Part shown: positions 1 through 9,518 of the stretch, in pieces | Position numbering within the stretch: the first letter of the stretch is position 1 | How the letters are laid out: each line of letters begins with the position of its first letter | Source of the DNA: a bacterium | GTDB taxonomy: Bacteria; Gemmatimonadota; Gemmatimonadetes; Gemmatimonadales; Gemmatimonadaceae | Length of the DNA stretch: 60,910 nucleotides | Direction: 5' to 3' | Assembly: GCA_027484025.1 (NCBI GenBank) | Contig: JAIXTI010000052.1 | Span: 1 to 60,910 of the forward strand | The notes under the pieces: model-generated | What the model saw: the letters and a program-made list of their open reading frames with translations, nothing else | What the model was told of the DNA's origin: nothing | Databases searched by the model: none | Made by a program: the position numbers and the translations under genes

Positions 1-107
1 CACGCGCGGCGGATACCACCGCGATCCTTACCGATACACGCAACCGTGAAGCGTGGCGTGGCAACTGGTCGTTGTCGGCCGGCGTAATCGTACCGCTGTT
101 CCGGTAA
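1..107 (+). CDS. C-terminal end of an outer-membrane beta-barrel-like protein (partial)
   Basis: A frame open from the left edge ends at the TAA at 105-107. The last residues read GNWSLSAGVIVPLFR: alternating hydrophobic and polar residues with an aromatic close to the terminus, as in the final strand of outer-membrane barrels. The start and most of the gene lie outside the window. The next gene starts 7 bp after the stop, so it may belong to the same transcript. The family cannot be named from about 34 residues; the barrel reading is inferred from strand pattern only. Confidence 0.45.
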   Translation, partial: RAADTTAILTDTRNREAWRGNWSLSAGVIVPLFR

Positions 108-114
108 TCGCCTC

Positions 115-543
115 GTGCCGCGCACGTCACTCACCCGCCGCGTGATGTTCGCCGCGGCGCACCGCTACCGCAGGCCCGATTGGAGCGACCAGGAGAACGC
201 CGAAATCTTCGGCGCGTGTGCACATCCCAATTACCACGGGCACACGTACGTCTGCGATGTGACGGTCGCAGGGCCTGTCGACGAGGAGACGGGATTTCTG
301 GTGGACCTCGCGTTTCTGGACAAGGTGCTGCAGCGGGAAGTTCGCGACCGGTTTGACCATCGGAACATCAATCTTGATGTTCCGGAGTTCGCCGATGGCA
401 AGATGATTCCGACCGGTGAGAATCTCTCGCGATTCATTTGCGAACGGGTGCAGTCCGCGCTCGCGCACACGACGGCGCGCGTCATCAAGGTTCACCTGGC
501 CGAAGATTCCACGTTGAGCAGCAGCTACGAGGTCGATGCGTGA
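115..543 (+). CDS. 6-pyruvoyl-tetrahydropterin synthase / 6-carboxytetrahydropterin synthase family enzyme
   Basis: This is a 142-residue pterin enzyme of the PTPS/QueD fold, which converts dihydroneopterin triphosphate to a tetrahydropterin, either for queuosine or for other pterin products. Zinc-ligand histidines are visible at H16 (AAAHRY) and in HGH at H41 and H43. The catalytic-type Cys is C35 in FGAC, and an FDHRNINLD block matches the family's catalytic Asp-His region. The FG-x-C-x5-HGH spacing looks more like PTPS than E. coli QueD, so the product is left open. The GTG start at 115 is chosen because family members carry about 10 residues before the RVMFAAAH strand. Its TGA overlaps the GTG of dacB (GTGA). 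Confidence 0.85.
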   Translation: MPRTSLTRRVMFAAAHRYRRPDWSDQENAEIFGACAHPNYHGHTYVCDVTVAGPVDEETGFLVDLAFLDKVLQREVRDRFDHRNINLDVPEFADGKMIPTGENLSRFICERVQSALAHTTARVIKVHLAEDSTLSSSYEVDA

Positions 544-2117
544 GGACACGTTCGCTTTCGGCCGCCGTGAGAGCCGCCATCGTGCTCGCCGCCGCCGCTG
601 CGTGTGCAACGCCCGCCACGCAGACGCCGGTAGGGCCGCGCCGCTCTGAGCCGGTCGCGCCGATGATGATGCCGGTCGCCGAGGTACCGGCACCGACTCT
701 GCGACAACTGCTGCAACACACCGTTGACTCGGTGGTCGCATCGCCCATGTGGCGGAACGCCCGATTGGGGATTCTGGTCGTCGATCCCCTCTCTGGCGAT
801 ACGCTGGTGCAGCACGACGCGGACCGTTTGTTCATGCCGGCCTCAAACCAGAAGCTGCTGACCGGAGCGATCGCCACACAGCTGCTGGGGCCATCGTTCC
901 GCTGGCGGACACCGGTTCTACTGCATGGCACACAGCGCGGTGCCACGTTCGCCGGCAATGTATACGTGCAGGGGAGCGGTGATCCGAGCATCAGCGACAA
1001 CTTGCGCGGCGGGCGGGCGGCCAGCGCGTTCGAAGGGGCGCTGGCGGCGTTGGAGGCGCGTGGTATCCGTCGAATTACGGGGCGGGTGTTGCCGTTGGGT
1101 GATGCGCTGCCAGGACTCACGACCGGCTACGGCTGGGCGTACGACGATTTCGATGCGGCCTACAGTGCGGCCATCGACGAACTGATGTTCAACGAAGGCG
1201 AGCTGTACGTGCACGTGAAGGCTGGTGGTGCGGTCGGCAGTCGCGTACAGGTCACGACCTCACCGACCGTTCGGTATCCGGCCGTTCGCGTGGAGGCGAT
1301 TTCGCGTTCTCGTACGCCGGTGTCGGGGACGCCGCGTGCCCCGCGCCTCGAGGCCGCATACGACAGCATTGGCCACACGCTCGTTGTGACCGGCACGTTG
1401 ACGGAGGGCGACAGCACCACGCTGACCGTTGCCTATCGCCATCCGGCCGATGCCTTCATGGCGGCGTTGCACGAGTCACTGCAGGCGCGGCGCATCGCGA
1501 TCGGCGGCAAGGCCGTTGCCAAGCGTGATACCGCGGGCCGCGCGCTCGACACGTTGCACGTGATCGAGTCTCCGGCCTTCGCCGACGTGTTGCGGCGCAT
1601 GGAGAAGCCGTCGCAGAACCAAATGGCCGAGCTGTTCTTTCGCACCGTCGGGTTCGTGCAGACGGGGAGCGGCAGCGCCGACAGTGCGCAGGCCGTTGGC
1701 GCGCGAACGCTGGCGACGTGGGGCGTTTCAACAGCGGATGCCTCATACCGCGACGGTAGTGGGCTGTCGCGACATGACTACGTCACACCGCGCGCACTCG
1801 TGAAGGTGCTCGATACCATGCGACAGTCGCCGCATTTCGCGCTCTTCCGTGATGCGCTGCCCATTGCGGGTGTCGACGGCACCATTCGCAATCGCATGCG
1901 CGATACGCCGGCTCAGGGCAATGTGCGCGCCAAGACCGGGACGCTCGACAAGGCGCGATCGCTGAGCGGATACGTCACCACAGCGAACGGGCGCCTCGTG
2001 CTCTTCTCGATGCTCGCCAACAACTTCACGGTGCCGGTACGCGAGGTAGAGCGCGTGCAGGACATGCTCGCGGCGATGATTGCGGGCGGGACGCTCACCG
2101 TGAGCAGCGCCCGGTGA
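540..2117 (+). CDS. dacB: D-alanyl-D-alanine carboxypeptidase/endopeptidase (PBP4 type, peptidase S13)
   Basis: Periplasmic penicillin-binding protein that trims or cleaves peptidoglycan cross-links. All three active-site motifs of the family are present: S102-N-Q-K105 (nucleophile and base), S358-Q-N360, and K465-T-G. The DGSGLSRHD block typical of S13 enzymes is also visible. The N-terminus has a hydrophobic Ala-rich stretch ending in AAAC, so export as a lipoprotein is possible. The GTG at 540 overlaps the upstream stop by 4 bp and gives a normal-length 525-residue protein. A longer in-frame start at 438 would overlap the pterin gene by about 100 bp and is rejected. It ends by overlapping the moeA start, so the run looks translationally coupled. 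Confidence 0.92.
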   Translation: MRTRSLSAAVRAAIVLAAAAACATPATQTPVGPRRSEPVAPMMMPVAEVPAPTLRQLLQHTVDSVVASPMWRNARLGILVVDPLSGDTLVQHDADRLFMPASNQKLLTGAIATQLLGPSFRWRTPVLLHGTQRGATFAGNVYVQGSGDPSISDNLRGGRAASAFEGALAALEARGIRRITGRVLPLGDALPGLTTGYGWAYDDFDAAYSAAIDELMFNEGELYVHVKAGGAVGSRVQVTTSPTVRYPAVRVEAISRSRTPVSGTPRAPRLEAAYDSIGHTLVVTGTLTEGDSTTLTVAYRHPADAFMAALHESLQARRIAIGGKAVAKRDTAGRALDTLHVIESPAFADVLRRMEKPSQNQMAELFFRTVGFVQTGSGSADSAQAVGARTLATWGVSTADASYRDGSGLSRHDYVTPRALVKVLDTMRQSPHFALFRDALPIAGVDGTIRNRMRDTPAQGNVRAKTGTLDKARSLSGYVTTANGRLVLFSMLANNFTVPVREVERVQDMLAAMIAGGTLTVSSAR

Positions 2118-3436
2118 TGCCTGCCGGGATGGGTCCGGCGACCGGACTCGCCTTCCACGATGCGCTCACCACGATTCTGCAGCAGGCGCAGCGCCATGCG
2201 GCACAACGCGAGCAGATCGAGCGTGTCCCGCTGACGGCGGCATTGGGACGCGCGCTGGCGCAGGACGTATACAGTCGCATTGCGCTTCCGCCCTGGGACA
2301 ACGCCGGCATGGATGGCTACGCGGTGCAGCGCGCCGACGTGCTTGGCGCTTCGGCGACATCGCCGCGAGTGTTTCCGGTAATCGGCACGAGTGTCGCCGG
2401 CGCCGACGCCGCGGCGCTGCCGTGGGTGCAGCGCGGCACCGCCGTCCGCATCATGACCGGCGCGCCGCTCCCTCCCGGGGCCGACGTCGTGGTTCGCGTC
2501 GAAGATACCGACGGCGGCGAGACGCAGGTATCGATACGCAACGATCGTGACACCGCCGGCCGTGGCAACGTGCGCCCGCGCGGCGAAGACATCGCCGCCG
2601 GTTCCGTCCTGTTCGGCAAGGGGACCACGTTGCGCTCGTCGCATGTCGGCGCGCTCGCGTCGATCGGCGCGGCCGAGGTGTCGGTGTACCGGGCACCGCG
2701 CGTTACGGTCGTATCGAGCGGCGATGAACTCGTCATGCTCGATCGTTTCGACGACGTTCTCGCCGGACATCGTATTGTTTCGTCGAGCAGCTACGCGCTG
2801 CCGGCACTGTTGCGCGGCGCGGGCGCCGACGTGACGATGGCACCACTGGCGCCCGACACACTCCACGGGCTTACGTCGGCGTTACGCGATGCCCTCGACG
2901 CCGGCTGCGATCTTCTCGTGACCACCGGCGGTGTCTCGGTTGGTGCACACGATTTCACGCGTGATGCGTTGGCCGCCCTGGGCGGTGCGCAGCAGTTCTT
3001 GCGCGCGCGTATTCGTCCGGGCGGCCCCATTGGCACCGGTGAAGTGCGCGGTGTGCCTTGGCTTGGCCTCCCGGGCAATCCGGTGTCAACGATGGTCACC
3101 GGAGCCCTCTTTGCGTGGCCGTTCATCCGCACACTGGGTGGGTACACCGCCGTGCATCATCTCCGCGTTCCGGTTCGCATGCTGGATCGCGCCGAGACAC
3201 CGGCTCCACTCACCTACTTCCTTCGCGTTTCGCTGCATGCTGGAGCGGACGGTTCGCTGGAGGCGCGCCTGTCCGGCGCGCAGGGGTCCAACTTGTTGCG
3301 TACGATGGCCATGGCCGATGCCTTGCTCGAAGTCCCCGCCACGCAAGACTGCGTCGAAGCGGGCAGCCTGATGCAGGCGATTCTCCTCCCCGATGCGCCG
3401 CCGCTCGTTGCGGGGACGCCGGGGCAGTCCACGTGA
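2117..3436 (+). CDS. moeA: molybdopterin molybdenumtransferase MoeA
   Basis: Cytosolic enzyme that inserts molybdate into adenylylated molybdopterin, the last step of molybdenum cofactor synthesis. The 439-residue protein has the family blocks in order: PPWDNAGMDGYAV near the N-terminus, IMTGAPLPPGAD, RPRGEDI, VSSGDELV, TTGGVSVGAHDF and GLPGNPVST. The ATG at 2117 shares its A with the dacB TGA; a GTG one codon earlier is possible. The stop overlaps the GTG of the following methyltransferase. No other molybdenum-cofactor gene is nearby, so its place next to dacB looks like chance clustering or shared expression rather than a pathway operon. Confidence 0.95.
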   Translation: MPAGMGPATGLAFHDALTTILQQAQRHAAQREQIERVPLTAALGRALAQDVYSRIALPPWDNAGMDGYAVQRADVLGASATSPRVFPVIGTSVAGADAAALPWVQRGTAVRIMTGAPLPPGADVVVRVEDTDGGETQVSIRNDRDTAGRGNVRPRGEDIAAGSVLFGKGTTLRSSHVGALASIGAAEVSVYRAPRVTVVSSGDELVMLDRFDDVLAGHRIVSSSSYALPALLRGAGADVTMAPLAPDTLHGLTSALRDALDAGCDLLVTTGGVSVGAHDFTRDALAALGGAQQFLRARIRPGGPIGTGEVRGVPWLGLPGNPVSTMVTGALFAWPFIRTLGGYTAVHHLRVPVRMLDRAETPAPLTYFLRVSLHAGADGSLEARLSGAQGSNLLRTMAMADALLEVPATQDCVEAGSLMQAILLPDAPPLVAGTPGQST

Positions 3437-4167
3437 GCGAGGCGACCTCGACGCCGACGCCGGCGACCGGTGCGCTCGTCAATCTGCACGGTGACGCACT
3501 CGACGCAGCGTTCTCGCAGAAGTACAGCACGGCCTTCGAAGCGGTTACTGTGGGCGCCGGGCATGCGCAGCGGACGTTCACCCTCTTCAAGCCGGCCAAC
3601 GCCGATCACCTGATCAGCGAAGCCGATTACGTCATGGACGAACGCCTGCCGTACTGGGCCGATCTGTGGCCGTCGGCGCGTGTGCTCGCCGGCGCGCTGC
3701 TCGCGCGCTCTGGCAACGGTCGGCGGCTGTTGGAGATGGGATGCGGACTTGGGCTCGACACCACGGCCGCGATGGCCGCAGGCTTCGATGTCACCACGAC
3801 CGACTATTACGAAGACGCCATTCACATGGCGCGCGGCAATGCGGCGCGCAATCTTGGCCGTGAGCCGCAGGCGCGCCTGGTAAACTGGCGCGCATGGCCC
3901 GAAGACATCGGCACGTTCGATGTCGTCATTGCGGCCGATGTGCTTTACGAAAAGGAGTACGCCACCTTGGTTGGTGCGTGCCTCAAGCGGGCGCTGGCAC
4001 CCGATGGGGAGGCGATCGTCGCCGATCCCGGCCGACTGGCGCTACCGGCCTTTCGCGATCACCTGCCGGACGTGGGTCTCGAACTCGTGCACACCGACGT
4101 CGTGCCTTACGAGGACGGAATCATCAAACAGAGCGTGCAACTTCTGCACTTGCGTCACGCACGCTGA
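3433..4167 (+). CDS. class I SAM-dependent methyltransferase (METTL21/NNT1-like)
   Basis: A 244-residue Rossmann-fold methyltransferase. Motif I LLEMGCGLGLDT lies near residue 99, followed by an acidic TTDYYEDAI strand and ADVLYE at about residue 168. The LWPSARVLAGALL segment before motif I is characteristic of the METTL21/METTL23-like protein methyltransferase group, so a protein or small amine substrate is plausible but unproven. The GTG at 3433 overlaps the moeA stop by 4 bp; the same frame is open back to 3058 but that would run deep into moeA. It closes a four-gene overlapping run and converges on the histidine kinase gene 17 bp downstream. Confidence 0.8.
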   Translation: MSEATSTPTPATGALVNLHGDALDAAFSQKYSTAFEAVTVGAGHAQRTFTLFKPANADHLISEADYVMDERLPYWADLWPSARVLAGALLARSGNGRRLLEMGCGLGLDTTAAMAAGFDVTTTDYYEDAIHMARGNAARNLGREPQARLVNWRAWPEDIGTFDVVIAADVLYEKEYATLVGACLKRALAPDGEAIVADPGRLALPAFRDHLPDVGLELVHTDVVPYEDGIIKQSVQLLHLRHAR

Positions 4168-4184
4168 GGTCCCAGGCGCTCGCG

Positions 4185-6071
4185 TTATTCGGCAGCGAGC
4201 GCCTGACGCAGCACGGCGAACAGCTCGGCCGAGGCGAACGGCTTTGGGAGCAGCGGGACATTCGTCACCTGCGCCACGTCGTGCTGATCGAGCTCGTCAT
4301 ACCCGGAAAAGAAGACCACGGGAAAACCAGGCGCTTCCTCCCGAATGCGACGAGCCAACGTGACGCCGTCGATCACGGGCATGCGCACATCGGTGAGGAC
4401 GATGGCCAGTTTGCTGCGATGCCGATGAAAGAGCGCCAACCCCTCTTCCCCGTTGGCCGCCTCGAGGACCGTCCACCCATTGCGCTCGAGCAGGCGACGT
4501 GTGGTCGTACGCACCGCCGCTTCATCGTCAACGAGCAGCACGCCATGCGCGGTATCCAGCGAGGGCAAGAGCTCTTCGGTGCGGGACACGTCATCGGCGG
4601 CAACGTATGGGAGTGCCACACGCATGGTGGTACCACGGCCAGGCTCGCTGTCTACACGAATCGTTCCGCCAGCCTGCGTAACCACTCCATACACCACCGA
4701 GAGTCCGAGTCCCGTACCGGACCCCATAGGCTTGGTCGTGAAGAACGGCTCGAAGATGCGTTGTTTCGTGGCGTCATCCATGCCGATTCCCGTGTCGGCG
4801 ACGCTGAACATCACCTGCTGCCTGATGTGATCGACCCACACCGCGAGGCCGATCTGTCCGCCGTGCGGCATGGCGTCACGCGCGTTGAGGACAAGGTTCA
4901 GGATGACTTGCTCGAGCTGGCTGCGATCGGCGACCACGCGGCCATCGATGGGCTGCGAGGTAAGTCGCAACGTCACATTCGATGGCATGGACGTGCGAAG
5001 CAGCGGCATGAGTTCGCGCACCAGCGCGGCGAGGTCGATGGCGGTCACGGAGCGCGGCTGCTGTCGACTGAAGGCCAGCAGTTGCCTCGTGAGCCCCGCC
5101 GCGCGCTCAGCGGTTTGGATGGCCACCTCGAGATCGGGACGCGCTGGCGAGTCGACGGGCACGTCGTAGAGCGCGAGTTGCACGGCGTTGCGAATGGCCG
5201 CCAGCAAGTTGTTGAAGTCGTGCGCGACCCCACCGGCGAGCTGTCCGACAGCCTCCATTTTCTGCGCGAGATCGAGCCGTTCCTGCACGAGCGCGCGCTC
5301 GCGTTCGAGTTCCACGCGACGCGTCTGATCGCGCCATGCGACCACCGAGACGCGACGCCCGCTGGCGTTGGCGTGGCGCACACTGACCTCGACGGGTACG
5401 AGTGTCCCGTCCGGTCGCTGATGCGTCCAGTCGAAGGTGTGCGCGCCTTGCGTGAGCGTCACGGCGCCGAGGGCACGCGACTTATCGTCGGAGTGCTGTC
5501 CATCGGGCTGCATTTCGGGAGAAAACGCGGCGGGCCGCTTTCCAATAAGCTGTGATTTGTCTTCGAGGCCGAGGATCGTCAGCGCCGCCGGATTGCAGTC
5601 GACGACGCCACTGGCGTCCGAGATGAGGAGTCCGTCGTGGGCATGTTCGAAGATGACGCGGAACCGCTCCTCCGCTTCTTTGCGCTCCGTGATGTCCTGT
5701 CCGATCGCGACGATCCCCGATGGCTGTCCATCGTCGCTCATGACGCGCGTGACGTTCCAGATCAGCGTGCGACGCGTTCCGTCCGGGAGGATGGAATCAT
5801 CTTCGAAGTTGAGCGTGCGCTTGCCGGCGAGCACTTCCTGAATGTCCGCCTTGACGAACGCGCGATGCTCGGGGGCAATGAAGCGATCGACGTAGCTCGT
5901 TCCCAGGGCTTCCTGCTTGGGCGTCTGATACAGCTGTTCAGCCGCGCGATTCCACGCGAAGATCAGCCCGTCTGGGCGGAGCCCCAGTATCACACTTCCC
6001 GCGGTATCGACAATCGCCGACAGCAGCGCGGTGTCGGTGGTGTCAGCCACATTTTTTTCGGAGGGACTCAT
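4185..6071 (-). CDS. hybrid PAS sensor histidine kinase with C-terminal receiver
   Basis: A 628-residue soluble-looking signalling kinase with no membrane segment. Two PAS domains (about 12-130 and 137-255) are followed by a HisKA domain with H284 in GGVAHDFNNLL, then an ATPase domain with N-box LNLVLNARDAMPHGG, G1 ADTGIGM and G2 GSGTGLGLSVV. The C-terminal receiver (about 510-625) has the acidic pair in VLLVDDE, phosphoacceptor D561 in LTDVRMP, and KPF. The HDFNNLL type of H-box is typical of PAS hybrid kinases. The partner response regulator or phosphotransfer protein is not adjacent, so this is an orphan kinase. The ATG at 6071 gives a full first PAS domain. Confidence 0.93.
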   Translation of the reverse strand: MSPSEKNVADTTDTALLSAIVDTAGSVILGLRPDGLIFAWNRAAEQLYQTPKQEALGTSYVDRFIAPEHRAFVKADIQEVLAGKRTLNFEDDSILPDGTRRTLIWNVTRVMSDDGQPSGIVAIGQDITERKEAEERFRVIFEHAHDGLLISDASGVVDCNPAALTILGLEDKSQLIGKRPAAFSPEMQPDGQHSDDKSRALGAVTLTQGAHTFDWTHQRPDGTLVPVEVSVRHANASGRRVSVVAWRDQTRRVELERERALVQERLDLAQKMEAVGQLAGGVAHDFNNLLAAIRNAVQLALYDVPVDSPARPDLEVAIQTAERAAGLTRQLLAFSRQQPRSVTAIDLAALVRELMPLLRTSMPSNVTLRLTSQPIDGRVVADRSQLEQVILNLVLNARDAMPHGGQIGLAVWVDHIRQQVMFSVADTGIGMDDATKQRIFEPFFTTKPMGSGTGLGLSVVYGVVTQAGGTIRVDSEPGRGTTMRVALPYVAADDVSRTEELLPSLDTAHGVLLVDDEAAVRTTTRRLLERNGWTVLEAANGEEGLALFHRHRSKLAIVLTDVRMPVIDGVTLARRIREEAPGFPVVFFSGYDELDQHDVAQVTNVPLLPKPFASAELFAVLRQALAAE

Positions 6072-6315
6072 TTACGACCTCGGGCTGATTATTCGAGCGG
6101 CCACGTCGCCGTACCTGACGACTAACTACCGGAGTAGTGAGTCGTTCCCGGAATCTGCCTCGGGTCCGGACTCTCTACAGTGAGATTTCAGCACAATGCA
6201 GCACGATGCCGACACCGACTGTAGCGCACAAGCCACAAATTCCGTCCCAGTTCGGCAGATTTCGGAGCTTTTCGGGGAAGAACCGCTTGGCATCATCCTT
6301 CCATAAGACGTGGGC

Positions 6316-6759
6316 ATGAAGCCTCTTCGCCCTTCTCCGTTCCGCGCCCCGCTGGTGGTGGTCGTGATTTTCGTGCTGGCGCTGCTGGCACTGTACCCGG
6401 GCGCGTCGCTTCGTGCGCAGTCGCCTCCGGAACGTCCCACGACGCCGGCGGTTGACGGCGAAGTCGTAGACTTGGTGCTCAAGGGCAAGCAGCTCGAGAT
6501 CACCTACAAGAACATCGGTAGCGTGGCCACGGAAATCATCGGCGAGCTGCAGGTTCGCGATGGAGAGGGCAACGTGGTCGACGCCGTCGCTTTCGTGGAA
6601 GGAAAGCGCATCGATGCGGGCAAGACAGAGAAGTATCGGGTGAACATGCCGGCGCTTCCGGCCGGTAAGTATGTACTGTTCGCGCTGGTGCGTTTTGGCG
6701 GCCCCGCGCTCGCCGCCGCGCAGGCGGATCTCGAGATTCAGCAGGACGTGCGCCGGTAA
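6316..6759 (+). CDS. small secreted protein, hypothetical
   Basis: A 147-residue protein whose first 35 residues form a clear Sec signal peptide: basic start, long Val/Leu core, and a cleavage-like site near SLRAQ. The mature part alternates short beta strands (VDLVLKGKQLEITYKN, KYRVNMPALPAGKYVLFALVRFGG) and looks like one Ig-like or chaperone-like beta sandwich. No catalytic motif is visible. ATG 6316 is preferred to GTG 6310 because it sits directly before the basic residues of the signal peptide. It is followed 22 bp later by the GH3 gene on the same strand and may be co-transcribed with it. I do not recognise the family. Confidence 0.7.
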   Translation: MKPLRPSPFRAPLVVVVIFVLALLALYPGASLRAQSPPERPTTPAVDGEVVDLVLKGKQLEITYKNIGSVATEIIGELQVRDGEGNVVDAVAFVEGKRIDAGKTEKYRVNMPALPAGKYVLFALVRFGGPALAAAQADLEIQQDVRR

Positions 6760-6781
6760 CTGCCGTGGAGTAGCCTTGGGG

Positions 6782-9490
6782 ATGGCTTTCTTCCCCCTGC
6801 TCCGCCCGCTGTTCATTGGCAGCACCGCCTTTGCCGTCGGCACCACGGCGTTGGCGCCGACCATGCGCGCGCAGTCTGCGCCGCCCGCGACGGCGCCGTA
6901 TCGGGATCCGGCACGTTCCCCCGCCGCCCGTGCTCAGGATCTCCTCGGGCGCATGACGCTCGACGAGAAGTTCTGGCAGCTCTTCATGATTCCGGGCGAC
7001 CGGGACGACCCGACCCATGACTACCGGAACGGTGCATTCGGCCTGCAGATCAATGTGCCCGTCGGAATGCGAGCGGATGCGGCCCGCAGCGATTCGCTTC
7101 CCGCCGCCGCCGTCGCGCGCGCCCATGCAGCCCGTATCAACGCGCTGCAGCGCTATTTCGTCGACTCCACGCGACTCGGGATTCCGTTACTCCCGTTCGA
7201 AGAGACGCTGCATGGCCTCGGTCGTGAAGGGGCCACGACGTTTCCCCAGGCGATCGGTCTGGCCGCCTCGTGGGATACGACACTCGTGGCACGCGTAGCG
7301 GGCGCGATTGCGACGGAGGCACGCTCGCGTGGTATTCGACATTCGCTCTCGCCGGTGGTGAACATCGCCAATGATGTCCGCTGGGGGCGCGTCGAAGAGA
7401 CGTATGGCGAAGACGTGCTCCTCTCCTCGGCGATGGGGCGCGCCTACATTCAGGCGTTCGAGTCACGTGGCATCGTGTCCACCCCGAAGCATTTCGTGGC
7501 CAACGTCGGGGATGGTGGGCGAGACAGTTACCCCATCGAGTTCAGCGAGCGCCTGTTGCGCGAGCGATACCTTCCGCCGTTCAAGTCGGCGGTGCTCGAT
7601 GCCGGCGCGCGCAGCATCATGAGCGCGTACAACTCAGTCGACGGGCAGCCGGCATCGCAGAACCGGCATCTCCTGAACGACGTGCTCAAGCGTGAGTGGC
7701 GCTTCAATGGGTTCGTCATTTCCGATGCGGCAGCCACCGGCGGGTCGATCGTATTGCATCACACGGAAGCGAATACCGCTGCCGCTGCGAAGCATGCGCT
7801 GGAGTCGGGTTTGGACGTGATCTTCCAGTCGGAGTACGCGCAGCACCGGGCGTGGCTCAATGCGTTTCGTACCGGCGGCATCGACCAGGCCGCCATCGAC
7901 AGTGCGGTGTTGCGCGTACTGCGCGTCAAGTTTGCGCTTGGACTGTTCGAACATCCGTACGTGAACGTCGACAGCGCCGCGCAGGCATCGCGCACGCCCG
8001 CCCATGTGCAACTCGCACGCGACGCCGCATCGGCGTCGTTCGTCCTGCTGCGGAATGTCCGGAATCGCTTGCCGCTGAGCGGGGGCGCCCAACGCATCGC
8101 GGTGATCGGCGCTGATGCCGGCGAGGCGCGAGTGGGCGGGTATTCACCGCCGGGAGCACGCGCGGTGAGTATCGCCGACGGCATCGCTGCCGGCGCGCCG
8201 CGAGGCGCCGTGGTACGCATGCACGCCGGTGTGCCACGAATGTGGCGCGATCTCGAGGTGATTCCTGCCGCTGCCTTTGCATACGACAGCAGTGGCCACT
8301 CCGTGGCGGGACTCCGCGGGCGGTACTGGGACAACGCCACCTTCAGCAATGAACCGACGCTCGTCCGCCGGGATGCGCAGGTGAACTTTCAGTGGACGCT
8401 GAGCGCGCCCGGCCGCGGCATTCCATTCGACTGGTTCAGTGCGCGTTGGGAGGGCACGCTCAAGATTCCGGCGAGCGGCGTGCGCACGATTGCCGTGGAG
8501 GGCAACGACGGCTACCGGCTGTACGTCAACGATACTCTTCGCATCGAACGCTGGCAGAAGGCGTCATTCGGTACGCAGCGCGCCACGCTGCGGGCCGCCC
8601 CTGGCAGCACGGTGCGCTTGCGGCTCGAGTACTACGAAGCCACCGGCAACGCGCGACTCCGCCTGCTGTGGGATGCCGGCATCCGCGACACGCAGGCTGC
8701 ACAGATCGCCTCGGCGGCCCAGCTGGCGCGTACGTGCGATGTGGCCGTGGTGGTGGCCGGCATCGAAGAAGGAGAGTTCCGTGATCGAGCGCTGCTGGGA
8801 CTTCCGGGGAAACAGGAGGCGCTCATTCGGGCTGTGGCCGCGACGGGGACACCGGTCGTGGTGGTGCTGGTTGGGGGCAGCGCCATTACCATGCCCTGGA
8901 TCGAGCAGGTGGATGCCGTACTCGACGTCTGGTACCCGGGCCAGGAGGGTGGGCACGCCGTGGCGGACATGCTCTTCGGTCGAACGTCGCCCGCGGGGCG
9001 CCTGCCGCTCACCTTTCCCCTGCATGAAGGGCAAGTGCCTCTGCATTACGCGCACAAGCCTACGGGTCGCGGCGATGACTATCTCGACCTCACCGGCCAC
9101 CCGCTCTTTCCGTTCGGCCACGGCCTGTCATACACCACCTTCACGTACGACAGTCTCGATGTCGTCGTGCGGCCGGTGACCGACAGCGTCGCGTTGCGTG
9201 TGTCGTTCACCGTGCGCAACAGCGGTACGCGGCAGAGCGATGAAGTCGCCCAGCTGTATCTGCGCGATGTGCTCGCGCGCGTGGCGCGGCCCATTACCGA
9301 GCTCGCGGCATTTGCACGCGTTACGCTGGAGCCGGGTGCGACGCAACGCGTGTCCTTCGACGTGAAGCGCGCACAGCTGAAGTTCCTCGATGAGTCGCTG
9401 ATGCTCATCGAGGAACCCGGCACGTGGCGCGTGATGGTTGGTGCGTCGAGCCGAGATATCCGACTACGGCGCGAAGTGGTCGTGCCGTAG
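6782..9490 (+). CDS. secreted beta-glucosidase/xylosidase, glycoside hydrolase family 3 with PA14 insert
   Basis: A 902-residue exported hydrolase that removes non-reducing beta-linked sugars (glucose or xylose) from oligosaccharides. A signal peptide covers about residues 1-30 (ending MRAQ). The GH3 barrel contains the KHF block and the nucleophile D315 in GFVISDA. The second GH3 domain is split by a PA14 sugar-binding domain at about 505-635 (LRGRYWDNATF to LRLLWDAG). A fibronectin-III-like GH3 C-terminal domain follows, with the characteristic LFPFGHGLSYTTF block. ATG 6782 is chosen for the signal peptide and an upstream GGAG; the open frame back to 6671 overlaps the previous gene. Together with the SusC/D pair at 14-18 kb it suggests use of plant or microbial polysaccharides. 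Confidence 0.9.
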   Translation: MAFFPLLRPLFIGSTAFAVGTTALAPTMRAQSAPPATAPYRDPARSPAARAQDLLGRMTLDEKFWQLFMIPGDRDDPTHDYRNGAFGLQINVPVGMRADAARSDSLPAAAVARAHAARINALQRYFVDSTRLGIPLLPFEETLHGLGREGATTFPQAIGLAASWDTTLVARVAGAIATEARSRGIRHSLSPVVNIANDVRWGRVEETYGEDVLLSSAMGRAYIQAFESRGIVSTPKHFVANVGDGGRDSYPIEFSERLLRERYLPPFKSAVLDAGARSIMSAYNSVDGQPASQNRHLLNDVLKREWRFNGFVISDAAATGGSIVLHHTEANTAAAAKHALESGLDVIFQSEYAQHRAWLNAFRTGGIDQAAIDSAVLRVLRVKFALGLFEHPYVNVDSAAQASRTPAHVQLARDAASASFVLLRNVRNRLPLSGGAQRIAVIGADAGEARVGGYSPPGARAVSIADGIAAGAPRGAVVRMHAGVPRMWRDLEVIPAAAFAYDSSGHSVAGLRGRYWDNATFSNEPTLVRRDAQVNFQWTLSAPGRGIPFDWFSARWEGTLKIPASGVRTIAVEGNDGYRLYVNDTLRIERWQKASFGTQRATLRAAPGSTVRLRLEYYEATGNARLRLLWDAGIRDTQAAQIASAAQLARTCDVAVVVAGIEEGEFRDRALLGLPGKQEALIRAVAATGTPVVVVLVGGSAITMPWIEQVDAVLDVWYPGQEGGHAVADMLFGRTSPAGRLPLTFPLHEGQVPLHYAHKPTGRGDDYLDLTGHPLFPFGHGLSYTTFTYDSLDVVVRPVTDSVALRVSFTVRNSGTRQSDEVAQLYLRDVLARVARPITELAAFARVTLEPGATQRVSFDVKRAQLKFLDESLMLIEEPGTWRVMVGASSRDIRLRREVVVP

Positions 9491-9518
9491 TGGTGCCGTA
9501 GCGCTTTACACGCGAGAC

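Noticed and set aside
3894..5555. 553-residue open frame on the + strand
   Set aside because: It lies antisense to the histidine kinase, which has every expected motif.
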